64,000 nt of DNA from Veronia nyctiphanis (GTDB taxonomy: Bacteria > Pseudomonadota > Gammaproteobacteria > Enterobacterales > Vibrionaceae): the NCBI RefSeq assembly GCF_004116385.1, contig NZ_PEIB01000026.1, positions 1 through 64,000 on the forward strand. Direction: 5' to 3'. Shown piece by piece: positions 56,259 to 64,000 of this stretch. The stretch's first letter is position 1, and each line of letters starts with the position of its first letter. Below the pieces are notes generated by a model. That model was given only the letters and a program-made list of their open reading frames with translations. It had not been told where the DNA came from and made no database searches. A program made the position numbers and the translations under genes.

Positions 56259-56382
56259 TCAGTTTAAGACGCTCATGGCCGATTCGGTCGATATCGGCTT
56301 CGATGGCTGAATTTAATAATTGTCTGATGAGAACAATAAATTCAGCCTTCTCGACAAGGTTCAGCGAATGCTTTCTCGTTGT

Positions 56383-56964
56383 TTATGACAGAAAGCCATC
56401 CTCGACAGCTTTGTTGAGCTTCTGTTCGACGGCTGACCATAACTTCTCACTGCCCGCCCCAATCCGCGCGCTGTTTAACGCAAAGACTTGTTCCTTGGTG
56501 ATGCCATGTTTCTTCCAACCATGCCCCTCATCGTGGATATTGTGGAGTAAGGGCGGCAGGCGATCTATAGCTTTGGCGAACTTTGCGTCAGCGGATTTAC
56601 CCGTCTCAAACTCTTCCCAGAGAACAAGCAGTTCATCTTTTAAATCAGGCTGAATATTTGTGAAGAGTTTTGCAATACAGGTTTTTTCTTTTGATTTGAG
56701 CTCTGCAGTTTCACTTGAGTAGATAATTGTGTCGCCAGCTTCAATTTCCCCAAGATCATGAATTAACATCATTTTTATGACACGTTCAATATTAACTGGC
56801 TCGTTGGCATAATCTTTAAGGACCAGTGCAGAAAGTGCAACATGCCAACTGTGTTCAGCGGAGTTTTCGTATCTCTTGAGGCCAATGGGGCGTGATTTAC
56901 GCTGTATATCTTTGAGTTTTTCGATTTCGGTAATGAACGTCAGAATGTTGCCAATGGCTTGCAT
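56383..56964 (-). CDS. HD-domain hydrolase (YfbR/HDDC2-like)
   Basis: A soluble 193-residue metal-dependent phosphohydrolase. The HD motif series is NSAEHSWHVALSALVL (first His), MMLIHDLGEIEAGDT (HD pair) and a later Asp in FAKAIDRLPPLLHN. The pattern fits 5'-deoxynucleotidase-type HD proteins (HDDC2/YfbR), which remove phosphate from deoxynucleoside monophosphates. The family is inferred from motifs only. AGGAGAA precedes the ATG. It lies about 30 bp downstream of the riboflavin synthase gene, which starts further right on the same strand. Confidence 0.8.
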   Translation of the reverse strand: MQAIGNILTFITEIEKLKDIQRKSRPIGLKRYENSAEHSWHVALSALVLKDYANEPVNIERVIKMMLIHDLGEIEAGDTIIYSSETAELKSKEKTCIAKLFTNIQPDLKDELLVLWEEFETGKSADAKFAKAIDRLPPLLHNIHDEGHGWKKHGITKEQVFALNSARIGAGSEKLWSAVEQKLNKAVEDGFLS

Positions 56965-56994
56965 GAATTCTCCTGTTTTGAGTGAGTTTGTTTC

Positions 56995-57729
56995 TCAGAG
57001 TTTTTCTAGTTGCTTATTTCTTCCTGCATTGTTTTGAGACGGCGAAACACCAAGCTGGTCAATATCTATACCCTGTATAGCCATCATTTTTTCAAAGGCG
57101 GGTAATAGATCTTTGAGTTGGTCTTCAAGAGTGTCACGAACCGTATCCACAACAACTTGCGTACCGCGTTCTATTTCAACGTTGACTCTGTTACCCTCAG
57201 TTTTTTGACCGAATACAGTAGCGCGTCGGGTTTCGGGAATCAGCCAAACATTGAACCAGCCTTCATCCTTGTTGACATCAGCGACAGTCAAGCTGGCACC
57301 ATCTAGAGCAATATACCCTTTGGGAAAAATATACCTCTTCCATTTTTCTTCTACAGACAACGTGACGCAATAGTTGTCTTCAAGTTGAAGGACTGATTTT
57401 ATCTCTGCGGTAAAATCCACATGACCCGAAAGGGGGTGGCCGCCAATTTCTGCACCATCTTTTGCCGCTCTCTCGGCATTGACCTTTGCTCCAACAGGAA
57501 AATCGCTGAGTGTGGTAATGTTGAGGCTTTGAAGCATCACATCAAACTTTACCCGCTCCGAAGAAATCAGTTTGGTGACTGTCAGGCAAACACCATCAAT
57601 GGCAACACTGGCACCAATTTCCAGCCCGTCACAAAACCCTTCTGGGAAATGAATAACAAAAGTGCGTATTCCGTTGTGATCTGCGACTTCTTCAATAGTG
57701 GCGATGGCTTGAACAATTCCTGTAAACAT
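56995..57729 (-). CDS. ribE: Riboflavin synthase, alpha subunit
   Basis: It dismutates two 6,7-dimethyl-8-ribityllumazines to riboflavin and the pyrimidinedione. The sequence shows the expected two similar barrels: MFTGIVQAIATIEEV, GASVAIDGVCLTVTKL and GGHPLSGHVDF, repeated as GYIALDGASLTVADVN with NVWLIPETRRATVFG. The length is 244 residues, a little longer than the ~215 of E. coli RibE/RibC, because of a 30-residue C-terminal tail (FEKMMAIQGIDIDQLGVSPS). No other rib genes are adjacent. Confidence 0.92.
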   Translation of the reverse strand: MFTGIVQAIATIEEVADHNGIRTFVIHFPEGFCDGLEIGASVAIDGVCLTVTKLISSERVKFDVMLQSLNITTLSDFPVGAKVNAERAAKDGAEIGGHPLSGHVDFTAEIKSVLQLEDNYCVTLSVEEKWKRYIFPKGYIALDGASLTVADVNKDEGWFNVWLIPETRRATVFGQKTEGNRVNVEIERGTQVVVDTVRDTLEDQLKDLLPAFEKMMAIQGIDIDQLGVSPSQNNAGRNKQLEKL

Positions 57730-57790
57730 TTTCGTGGTTCCGTATATAGCTTGTTGTCAATCTGTTATTTATCTAACAGCGTAATCTTAT

Positions 57791-58282
57791 TTACGCTGTG
57801 CTGGATTTTAGATGAGCTAGGGCGATTTCAGTAGACTGAACGAGCTTTGATTGTTTCAGCTTCCTTCGTATTTCGAGGGCTTCTTTGAGCACGGCTTTCG
57901 CTTCGATATGTCGATGCTGTTCAACCAGTGATTTTCCGTAGTGTTGAAGAGCAAAACTTCGTTCGAGTTCGTCAGCAAGTTGTAAGGCTTTTTGAAAGTG
58001 TTTCTCGGATTCTGGGTAGCGGTAAACATACTGAAGTGATGTTGCGTGGACTTGATAAGCCCAGAATTGATTTCGCCGGTTTTCAGTTTTTGTTGCCACG
58101 CATGAAGAGAGGCGAATGGCAGTATTACGCGCTCCCATTGCTCTCAGATGGTCAGCAATTTTTATTTCCTGCCACTCCTTCAGCAATTGCTTTTTTTGTA
58201 CAACGGCAAGTAGCCAAATACCACACCGATAGAAAAAGCCTTTTAGGTGACAAATGGAAAAGTGATCCCTTTGATATTCCAA
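57791..58282 (-). CDS. TPR-like helical protein, start uncertain
   Basis: The C-terminal ~100 residues read as tetratricopeptide-like helices: QVHATSLQYVYRYPESEKHF, ALQLADELERSFALQHYGKSL and EAKAVLKEALEIRRKL. Such repeats mediate protein contacts and occur as sensors in some regulators. The N-terminal ~45 residues look atypical, so the gene may start at an internal ATG (58138) or be the tail of a longer gene whose upstream part is disrupted. No partner is evident. Confidence 0.5.
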   Translation of the reverse strand: MEYQRDHFSICHLKGFFYRCGIWLLAVVQKKQLLKEWQEIKIADHLRAMGARNTAIRLSSCVATKTENRRNQFWAYQVHATSLQYVYRYPESEKHFQKALQLADELERSFALQHYGKSLVEQHRHIEAKAVLKEALEIRRKLKQSKLVQSTEIALAHLKSSTA

Positions 58283-58742
58283 GTTGATGCCTCGTGTACC
58301 TGAGTAATCTGATATCCGCTATACACATTCTTGCAGCGGTATATGGCGTGATCATATCAGCGGTGTGACTACCCGTATGGTTTTTGAGGTGGTTTGACGA
58401 GTCACATCAACTATTTTGTCATTACTCAACAAGGCATATTCCTGATGTATAGATAAGCGAACATTGCAGATGGAAAAACCTGCAACCCTTTTTGGAAAAC
58501 TTGTATCTGGAATGAATGAGATGAAACAGTTTGTGATTTTGCGACGTGAAGCAATGTCTTAGTTCTGGTTATTCGAGCGGGCTCTCTGTGTACGGAAGGT
58601 AGAGCGTAAGACACAATTTATTCAGCAAAGCTAGTTACATTGAGGTTTTCACCTCTTCAGAGAGAGCTTTGCGCAAAAACAACAAAAAATGCTGCAAGGG
58701 CACCTTCGCAGTTCGAGCATCAAGCGTTAGAAGGACATACGC
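58283..58742. other. Intergenic region upstream of chemoreceptor (460 bp)
   Basis: No supported gene. Short frames on both strands (58426-58614 minus, 58640-58861 plus) lack ribosome-binding sites and overlap the chemoreceptor promoter or gene. It may include an upstream remnant of the TPR-like gene. Confidence 0.4.
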
Positions 58743-60712
58743 ATGAGTGTAACCCAAAAACTGAGGTGGGCTTTTTTTGCTGCAATTGGCCTGCCACTCA
58801 TCATTATCACTGCCATTGTCGCAGTGCAAACTCGTTACTTCTCAGTCGAGAAATTCGCTGAGGCGAGCTTGCGCGAAGCCACGCAAATCGACAATAACTT
58901 CGACATGTTTTTCTCTGAAATTGCAAAAGACGTGACGTTTCTTACTCGCCACCAATCGGTGACGAATGCCCAAAGAGGAATTACCAGTTACAAGGCAGAA
59001 CAAAAAAGTGTTGAGATGGATGCGCTGTCGGGGCCCGATAACGAAAAAATAGCCTATCAACTTTTTGAAAAGTTTGGCGATACTCACAAGGGTATTGCTT
59101 ATATCTATATGGGAAACGATGAAGGCGGTTACATACAATGGCCTCAGGGTAATGTGGGTGCAGGTTATGATCCCCGAAAGCGTCCTTGGTACCAGACAGG
59201 GTTAACCAACACCAATGAAGCAATAAGAACCGACGCGTACTATTGGGAACCTGATGACGCGGTAATCGTATCAACGGTAAAAGCAATCAAGGTTGCTGGC
59301 GCGGTTACGGGTGTTCAGGGAATGGATGTTTCTCTGAAGGGGCTTACTGAGATTGTAAAAAAAATCCGCATCGGCGAAACGGGATACCTGATGTTGGTGG
59401 AAAACACAGGGAAGATTCTTGCGGATGCCAAGAATACCAAGAATATGTTCAAGCCAATCGATGAGGCATTGCCTGAACTGAGTGCACAGCTTAGCCAAGG
59501 TGACCAAACAGTTTTTGAAATCAATATTGAGGGGGATGACTATTTCGGTGTGGTGTATACCTCACCTCAACTTGGATGGAAATTTGTCAGTCTTATCAAG
59601 CAAAGTGAAGTGCTAGCTTCAACAAATCAACTTATCTTCAGTCTTATAGGGGTCTGTGTACTTCTTATGATTGGCTTTATCGCCATGGCTATTTACCTTT
59701 CCAGACTGTTTGCAAGGCCCATAAAAGAGGTGAGCTACGGCTTGGAATCGATTGCGCAAGGAGGAGGTGATCTCACCCGTCGTCTTCAGGCTTCCTCAAA
59801 AGATGAACAGGTCTGCTGGCCAGAAGTTTTAACGCCTTCCTCTCGTTGATTGGGCAGTTGGTGACCGAAATTAACCGTTGTGCCAAGCAACTCGATTTGT
59901 CGGCGAGGGACACTGCGTCGCAGGCCGATGAGCTTGCCGCATCAACATCCCGTCAAAAAGAGGCGCTAGAGATGACGGCGACGGCCCTTCATCAAATGTC
60001 TATTGCTGCCAATGAAGTGTCAGGCAGTTGCGCCAGTGCAGCCAACCTTGCCAACGATACACAAGAAGCCTCAGAGCATGGCCGAAAAGTCATGGCTGAG
60101 AGTGTAGAAAGCGTGAATGAGCTCTCTGGCATCATTCACAAAGCCAGTCAGCGTATTGATATGCTCGACTCAGAGAGTGAAAACATTACTTCAATTCTTG
60201 CTGTTATTCGCGGTATTGCCGAGCAGACAAATCTGCTTGCGCTTAACGCTGCAATCGAGGCGGCGAGAGCGGGTGAGCACGGAAGAGGGTTCGCCGTTGT
60301 TGCTGATGAGGTTCGGGCACTGTCAATCCGTACGTCTGACTCAACGGAAGAAATTACGACTCAATTGGATAAGCTTCGTAAAATGACCGAAGAAATTTCT
60401 AAGAGCATGCACCTAAGTTTATCTAGAACGGATGAAACCGTTGAGCTAACACAGTCAGCGCAAAGTAAGTTCACAGACATTACATTCTCAGTGCAAAATA
60501 TCAGTGACTTGAATACGCAGATAGCAACTGCAGCTGAGGAACAACAAGCTGTGGCTGAGAGTATTACAAGAAGTGTGGCGGATATAAAAACTGCTGCAGA
60601 CAGCGTGAGTTTGGTAGCGAATGAGGCCAGTGAAAACGGAGATAGAGTGAACCAACTCTCAGGCCAACTGACTGAATTGGTAGGTAAATTCAAAGTATCC
60701 TCCGTAAGCTAA
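58743..60712 (+). CDS. Methyl-accepting chemotaxis protein (dCache), one frame break
   Basis: A transmembrane chemoreceptor of ~656 residues joined. Order: TM1 (about 9-31), a periplasmic dCache sensor (about 35-280; [20 protein letters not shown], then [19 protein letters not shown]), TM2 (about 295-320), HAMP ([20 protein letters not shown]) and a cytoplasmic signalling domain. The receptor tip is [20 protein letters not shown], then [15 protein letters not shown]. The frame breaks at 59810-59811 where one G is missing; restoring it gives [20 protein letters not shown]. The dCache type often senses amino acids or related small molecules; the ligand here is unknown. Confidence 0.88.
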
Positions 60713-60720
60713 ACAAAGTA

Positions 60721-60747
60721 GCAATGGGGCAAGGGTTGCCCCATTGC
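60721..60747 (+). terminator. Terminator after the chemoreceptor
   Basis: GCAATGGGGCAA (60721-60732), loop GGG, TTGCCCCATTGC (60736-60747). A perfect 12-bp stem nine bases after the stop. Confidence 0.8.
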
Positions 60748-60905
60748 ACTTCATTTCTGATTATTCTCATTTTGGTTCATAAAACTCGAATGTCCTCGCA
60801 ATTATTCCTACATATATTTGCCGAGTATCGTCACTATGATTACCGTTTCAAGCTTAACGCCTAAAGAGTCAGTGAACACTGAACAATGTTGATGGTCGCA
60901 GGAAT

Positions 60906-61673
60906 ATGAAGCTTGGAATTGTTCAAATGCCAATGGCATGGACAAGCGAAGAAAACACAAAGGTCATGTGTGACGTGCTCAATCAACACAGTTACCTTGA
61001 TATTGTTTTGTTTCCCGAGCTATCTATTTCTGGTTTCCATCGCAATATCAGAGAAGAGATCAAGGCTGACAAGATCAGTGAAGCAGTGAGACAGATTGCC
61101 AATGCATGTCGAGCATCGAAAATAGCGGCTTTCGTTGGCTCCCCGACTATCAATAATGGACTCTATTACAACAGCTATCTCGCCTTTGATGAAAAAGGAG
61201 AGGTAGTTGCCCATTGGCACAAAGCGGGTTTGACGCCAAGCGAATCTGAGGTTTTTGAACCAGGCAGATTTAGCGTTGTAAATAAGATTTGTGGTTTGGC
61301 CTGTACTGCGCTTATTTGTCGTGAAGCGAACGACAGTTCTTGGTTCATCAATGAATGCCAGCCTGACCTGCCCGATATAGTCATTTGGCCCTGTTATGTC
61401 GGTAATTTGTCGAATGATTCCGATGATACTGGATTTAATGATGGCGTCAGCCGGATAGCAAAGAACTTATCAGCCTATCTTTTTCAAACTAATTGGCCAG
61501 TATCTCTTAATCAGCCTGAGGCGACTGGGCTGGGTGGGAGTAAGGTTTTTTCTCCTAAGGGGGCAATACTTGCTCAATTGCCGATTGATAAAACCTGCAT
61601 AGGGATTTTCGATTTAGACACCCATTTTTTGTCAGTCGAACCGCTCAACCTTTCAATAGATGCAATTCAATGA
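60906..61673 (+). CDS. Carbon-nitrogen hydrolase (nitrilase superfamily)
   Basis: A soluble 255-residue amidase of the nitrilase superfamily. The catalytic triad is complete: Glu in DIVLFPELSISGF, Lys in VVAHWHKAGLTPSE and Cys in LACTALICREAND. The fold is alpha-beta-beta-alpha and functions as a dimer or larger assembly. It cleaves small carboxamides; which one cannot be read. Its stop overlaps the start of the next gene by four bases (ATGA), so it is translationally coupled to an S51-like peptidase, suggesting a two-step breakdown of an amide or peptide-like compound. Confidence 0.85.
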   Translation: MKLGIVQMPMAWTSEENTKVMCDVLNQHSYLDIVLFPELSISGFHRNIREEIKADKISEAVRQIANACRASKIAAFVGSPTINNGLYYNSYLAFDEKGEVVAHWHKAGLTPSESEVFEPGRFSVVNKICGLACTALICREANDSSWFINECQPDLPDIVIWPCYVGNLSNDSDDTGFNDGVSRIAKNLSAYLFQTNWPVSLNQPEATGLGGSKVFSPKGAILAQLPIDKTCIGIFDLDTHFLSVEPLNLSIDAIQ

Positions 61674-62317
61674 ACCTGATTTATTTATCCGAACTTCAAC
61701 ACCATACTTTGCAACAAGCTATCTCTCGGTTTACCCGCAGCCAAAATATATCCATTGGTCAGGGGGCTTATATTTCATCACAACATGAGCCGGAGCAGTT
61801 GTATTTTCGATATACCCGGGAACGGTACACACAAGTTGGCCTCGACCTGGCTTATTACTTTGATCTCGAAGATGCATTCGATGAAATGAAAATTGAGAAG
61901 GTGTTCGGCTACTCATTTATTCATCTTTCTGGCGGCGATACTTTTCGCTTTCTCAAAGCCATTAAAGAACGCGCCTTACTTCCAAGATTACTAAAGTATG
62001 TTGAAAGCGGAGGCGTCGTCATCGGAGTCAGTGCTGGGGCCATGATTATGACCTCAAGCATTGACTCCGCGGTTCTTTGTGGTGATCACAACACCGTTGA
62101 ACTTTCTGATTTCTCAGGGCTTGGTTTAGGTGATTTTCTCATTGCGCCGCATGCTGACAAATCGGAAACTGAGTGCCGTGACGCGCTTAAAATCGCTAAC
62201 GAGCATGGTTTACCTATATACCTGTGCAGTGATGATGATGCGATCGTTATATCAGGGCATGAACACATCATCATCGGTTGTCCATTGCTTGTTCAACCTT
62301 CATTAGTGCGGGTGTGA
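61670..62317 (+). CDS. Peptidase S51-like (dipeptidase E/cyanophycinase fold)
   Basis: A soluble 215-residue protein of the class-I glutamine amidotransferase-like S51 family. The nucleophile Ser lies in VIGVSAGAMIMTS (about residue 123), after the strand FIHLSGGDTFRFL, and a candidate His is in IAPHADKSETE. S51 enzymes release N-terminal Asp (PepE) or degrade cyanophycin. This one has neither classical length nor neighbours to settle it. Its coupling to a nitrilase-family gene is unusual and suggests a shared catabolic role. Confidence 0.78.
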   Translation: MNLIYLSELQHHTLQQAISRFTRSQNISIGQGAYISSQHEPEQLYFRYTRERYTQVGLDLAYYFDLEDAFDEMKIEKVFGYSFIHLSGGDTFRFLKAIKERALLPRLLKYVESGGVVIGVSAGAMIMTSSIDSAVLCGDHNTVELSDFSGLGLGDFLIAPHADKSETECRDALKIANEHGLPIYLCSDDDAIVISGHEHIIIGCPLLVQPSLVRV

Positions 62318-62355
62318 TAAACCTGAGGCGTTACTGGCGCTATTAACGAATTGCT

Positions 62356-62376
62356 GCGAGAACGTCATGTTCTCGC
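62356..62376 (-). terminator. Hairpin at the end of the alkB-like gene
   Basis: GCGAGAAC (62356-62363), loop GTCAT, GTTCTCGC (62369-62376). It spans the stop codon at 62365 and separates the two convergent units. It is only moderately terminator-like. Confidence 0.5.
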
Positions 62377-63534
62377 CGCTGCTACCAATTCAGATATGCC
62401 ACTGACTAAATTGGCATCATTCGCCAGCTTTTTCTCTTCATCACTCGCGTACACACTGTCCCATTCAAGTACCTTAGGTGACATCACTTTGTGCCACAGA
62501 GGCGGTATGAGAGTGAGCAAAATCGTGGATAGGTAACCACCAAACATCATTGGCGCATCATGCATAGGTTTCAGGTCCTGATAGGGTACCTCACCTTGTG
62601 CATGGTGATGGGAATGTCGAGTGAGGTTAAACATTGCCCATGAGCTAATACGTTTGTTAGTGTTCCATGAATGGTGCGGCTTTACTGAAGTCTCAGGGTT
62701 TCTAACCAGCCCGTAGTGCTCCATATAGTTGACTATCTCTAGGAGTGCTTTTCCACCTGCTGCCAATGCGAGGAAATATAGGCCAGACTGAATACCTCCC
62801 ATCCATGTCACGCCAGCTAACAGGCCTACAGACATCAGATGTCCTCTCAAAAAGACATTGTGGTAGGAAAAAAGTGACCTTTTCTTTCTTTTTAGTCGGA
62901 TTTTCTCTATCTCCCAAGCGCTCACGTTTCCGCGCCATGTCGAAATAAGAATATGTGCATAAACATTGCGTCCGCGAGGCGCTGTGGCGGGGTCTGAAAC
63001 GGTTGATGCGTATTTGTGATGGCCGTATACGTGTTCGATAGAGAAAATGGTGTCAAAAGTGAGTGCCAACAGCCACCGCCCTATAAGCAAAGATGTCTTG
63101 TCCCATGTGCGATGAACAAGTTCATGGGCAGGTATAGTTGCCATCATGCCAATCATCAGAACCGTAACAATGAATGCAGCAACCAATTCGAATGAACTCA
63201 GATCTGCTCTGGTCTCAAACAAGTCGACTCCAGTGCTGGAAAGAAGCCATTGGCCAAACCCAAGCAGGTCGCTGTTGCTGAACATCCAAATTGAGAGAAA
63301 AGTAATAAAGTAAATAAGGGGGAGCGCAAGCCACAAGTTAATGGTGAGTATACCGGGTGTTTTGTATTCAGGATTTGTTGTGTCATCGCCTAAAAGCATG
63401 TCGCCGACACTGTAAAAAAGAATGATCGTCGTTGCGCCGATGATTATATATTGCCCACCAAGCATCAGACATAAAATTGCTATTAAGCCTGTGATATGAA
63501 ATGAATAAAATTTTAAATAATGTAAAGCTTTCAT
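62365..63534 (-). CDS. AlkB-like membrane di-iron hydroxylase (alkane monooxygenase family)
   Basis: An integral membrane non-haem di-iron enzyme of 389 residues, with about six helices. All family histidine boxes are present: ATIPAHELVHR, FSIEHVYGHHKYAS, NLTRHSHHHAQ and the AlkB hallmark NYMEHYGL followed by HHSWN. These distinguish it from soluble desaturases and fit terminal alkane or xylene-type hydroxylation. No rubredoxin or rubredoxin reductase is adjacent. GGAGGAAG precedes the start. The divergent partial AraC-type gene is the likely regulator. The substrate is inferred by family only. Confidence 0.85.
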   Translation of the reverse strand: MKALHYLKFYSFHITGLIAILCLMLGGQYIIIGATTIILFYSVGDMLLGDDTTNPEYKTPGILTINLWLALPLIYFITFLSIWMFSNSDLLGFGQWLLSSTGVDLFETRADLSSFELVAAFIVTVLMIGMMATIPAHELVHRTWDKTSLLIGRWLLALTFDTIFSIEHVYGHHKYASTVSDPATAPRGRNVYAHILISTWRGNVSAWEIEKIRLKRKKRSLFSYHNVFLRGHLMSVGLLAGVTWMGGIQSGLYFLALAAGGKALLEIVNYMEHYGLVRNPETSVKPHHSWNTNKRISSWAMFNLTRHSHHHAQGEVPYQDLKPMHDAPMMFGGYLSTILLTLIPPLWHKVMSPKVLEWDSVYASDEEKKLANDANLVSGISELVAAART

Positions 63535-63813
63535 TACTTCCTCCCTTAATTGGGCTGTATTTTCAGCCTATTTACTAAAAAATTATGAATGCGTGTTTAT
63601 TCGATTTTTAATGAGTCTCTTCAGATACTTATTGTCTCGGTTTTAATAAAAATATAATTAATTACGTAATTTCAATTATTTCTACGTGAAAAATCTCAGG
63701 AACTATTAATACTAAAGTTGGGTGTATCAATTGCAGTTTAAACAATAACAACGGATGTTCATTGCAGGAAGGGCAATTCTTGACAGAACAAGAGCAATAA
63801 ATGACATGATATT
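63535..63813. promoter_or_regulatory. Divergent promoter region, alkB-like and regulator
   Basis: About 280 bp of AT-rich sequence between divergent starts. It should carry both promoters and the operator. No specific site was identified. Confidence 0.45.
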
Positions 63814-64000
63814 ATGAATGAGAAAAACGCTTATTTTCCAGTTACTTATCTTTTCTATGTGATCGAGCATCTCAAAAGTATGGGAGCAAATATAGACGGC
63901 ACACTAATTAGATATGGTATTGACCCAAGCATTCCAGAAGAAAGTAAAATGATATTGACGTCAACAGTATTTTGTAAGTTGTTGGCAGATTTATTAGAAG
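63814..64000 (+). CDS. N-terminus of a probable AraC-type regulator (truncated by window)
   Basis: The open frame begins at ATG 63814 (MNEKNAYFPVTYLFYVIEHL) and runs off the window after 62 codons. The pattern of a helical N-terminus with GANIDGTLIRYGIDPSIPEE resembles the N-terminal domain of AraC-family proteins of the AlkR/OruR type (Arabinose_bd-like). Position, divergent from an alkB-like gene, fits the known alkR-alkB arrangement. The HTH is not visible, so the assignment rests on context and N-terminal similarity. Confidence 0.55.
   Translation, partial: MNEKNAYFPVTYLFYVIEHLKSMGANIDGTLIRYGIDPSIPEESKMILTSTVFCKLLADLLE

Noticed and set aside
56168-56653. 161-codon plus-strand frame after the CobW gene
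   Set aside because: It overlaps two terminator hairpins and is antisense to the HD hydrolase gene.
57928-58287. 119-codon plus-strand frame opposite the TPR-like gene
   Set aside because: No ribosome-binding site and no family; the minus-strand helical repeats are better supported.

Overview
This window looks like chromosomal DNA of a marine Vibrionaceae bacterium (Vibrio, Photobacterium, Enterovibrio or Grimontia type). The signs are an integron with a VchIntIA-like integrase and attC-type cassettes, a vibrio-type ZrgA/DUF2796 zinc-uptake cluster, a proteorhodopsin-carotenoid operon of the kind found in marine vibrios and photobacteria, and many other typical vibrio genes. No rRNA, tRNA, CRISPR array or complete insertion sequence was recognised.

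Layout. 1-1880 is the attI-proximal end of a chromosomal integron: two different ORF cassettes alternate with three diverged copies of one ~250 bp cassette. The integrase gene follows, divergently transcribed, with a LexA box over its promoter. 3.2-7.8 kb holds an AraC regulator, a small protein, NfeD plus stomatin, and a PfkB sugar kinase. 8.2-9.9 kb is a membrane diguanylate cyclase. 10.7-15.9 kb is an NAD-dependent formate dehydrogenase operon (fdsGBAD). 16-19.6 kb holds YaiI, a lipase, an unknown protein and a soluble sugar dehydrogenase. 19.8-22.7 kb is a lipid operon (large FabG, MaoC, START-like). 23-29 kb holds small conserved proteins, a PhoD-like phosphatase, a lipoprotein, a hydrolase and a MetF-like protein. 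29.4-33.4 kb is the zinc cluster. MurQ and a second NfeD/SPFH pair follow.

36.1-42.2 kb is a complete light-energy module on the minus strand: proteorhodopsin, then crtE, crtI, crtB, crtY and blh. The crt enzymes build beta-carotene, Blh cleaves it to retinal, and retinal loads the opsin. All genes after the opsin overlap. 42.7-53.9 kb holds tag, an amidohydrolase, a TetR/hydrolase pair, tldD-pmbA, an amidase, a DfsB-like protein and a 2H phosphoesterase. A 1.3 kb gap without a recognised gene follows. 55.2-64 kb holds a CobW GTPase, an HD hydrolase, riboflavin synthase, a TPR-like protein, a chemoreceptor, a nitrilase/S51-peptidase pair, an AlkB-like hydroxylase and the start of its divergent regulator.

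Sequence quality matters here. Ten otherwise intact genes are each broken by one to three single-base indels, nearly all in short homopolymers (fdsB, fdsA, phoD-like, murQ, blh, crtB, crtI, amidohydrolase, pmbA, chemoreceptor), and the NfeD-stomatin fusion may be another case. The pattern points to sequencing or assembly error rather than gene decay, so these are annotated as whole genes with the break position stated.
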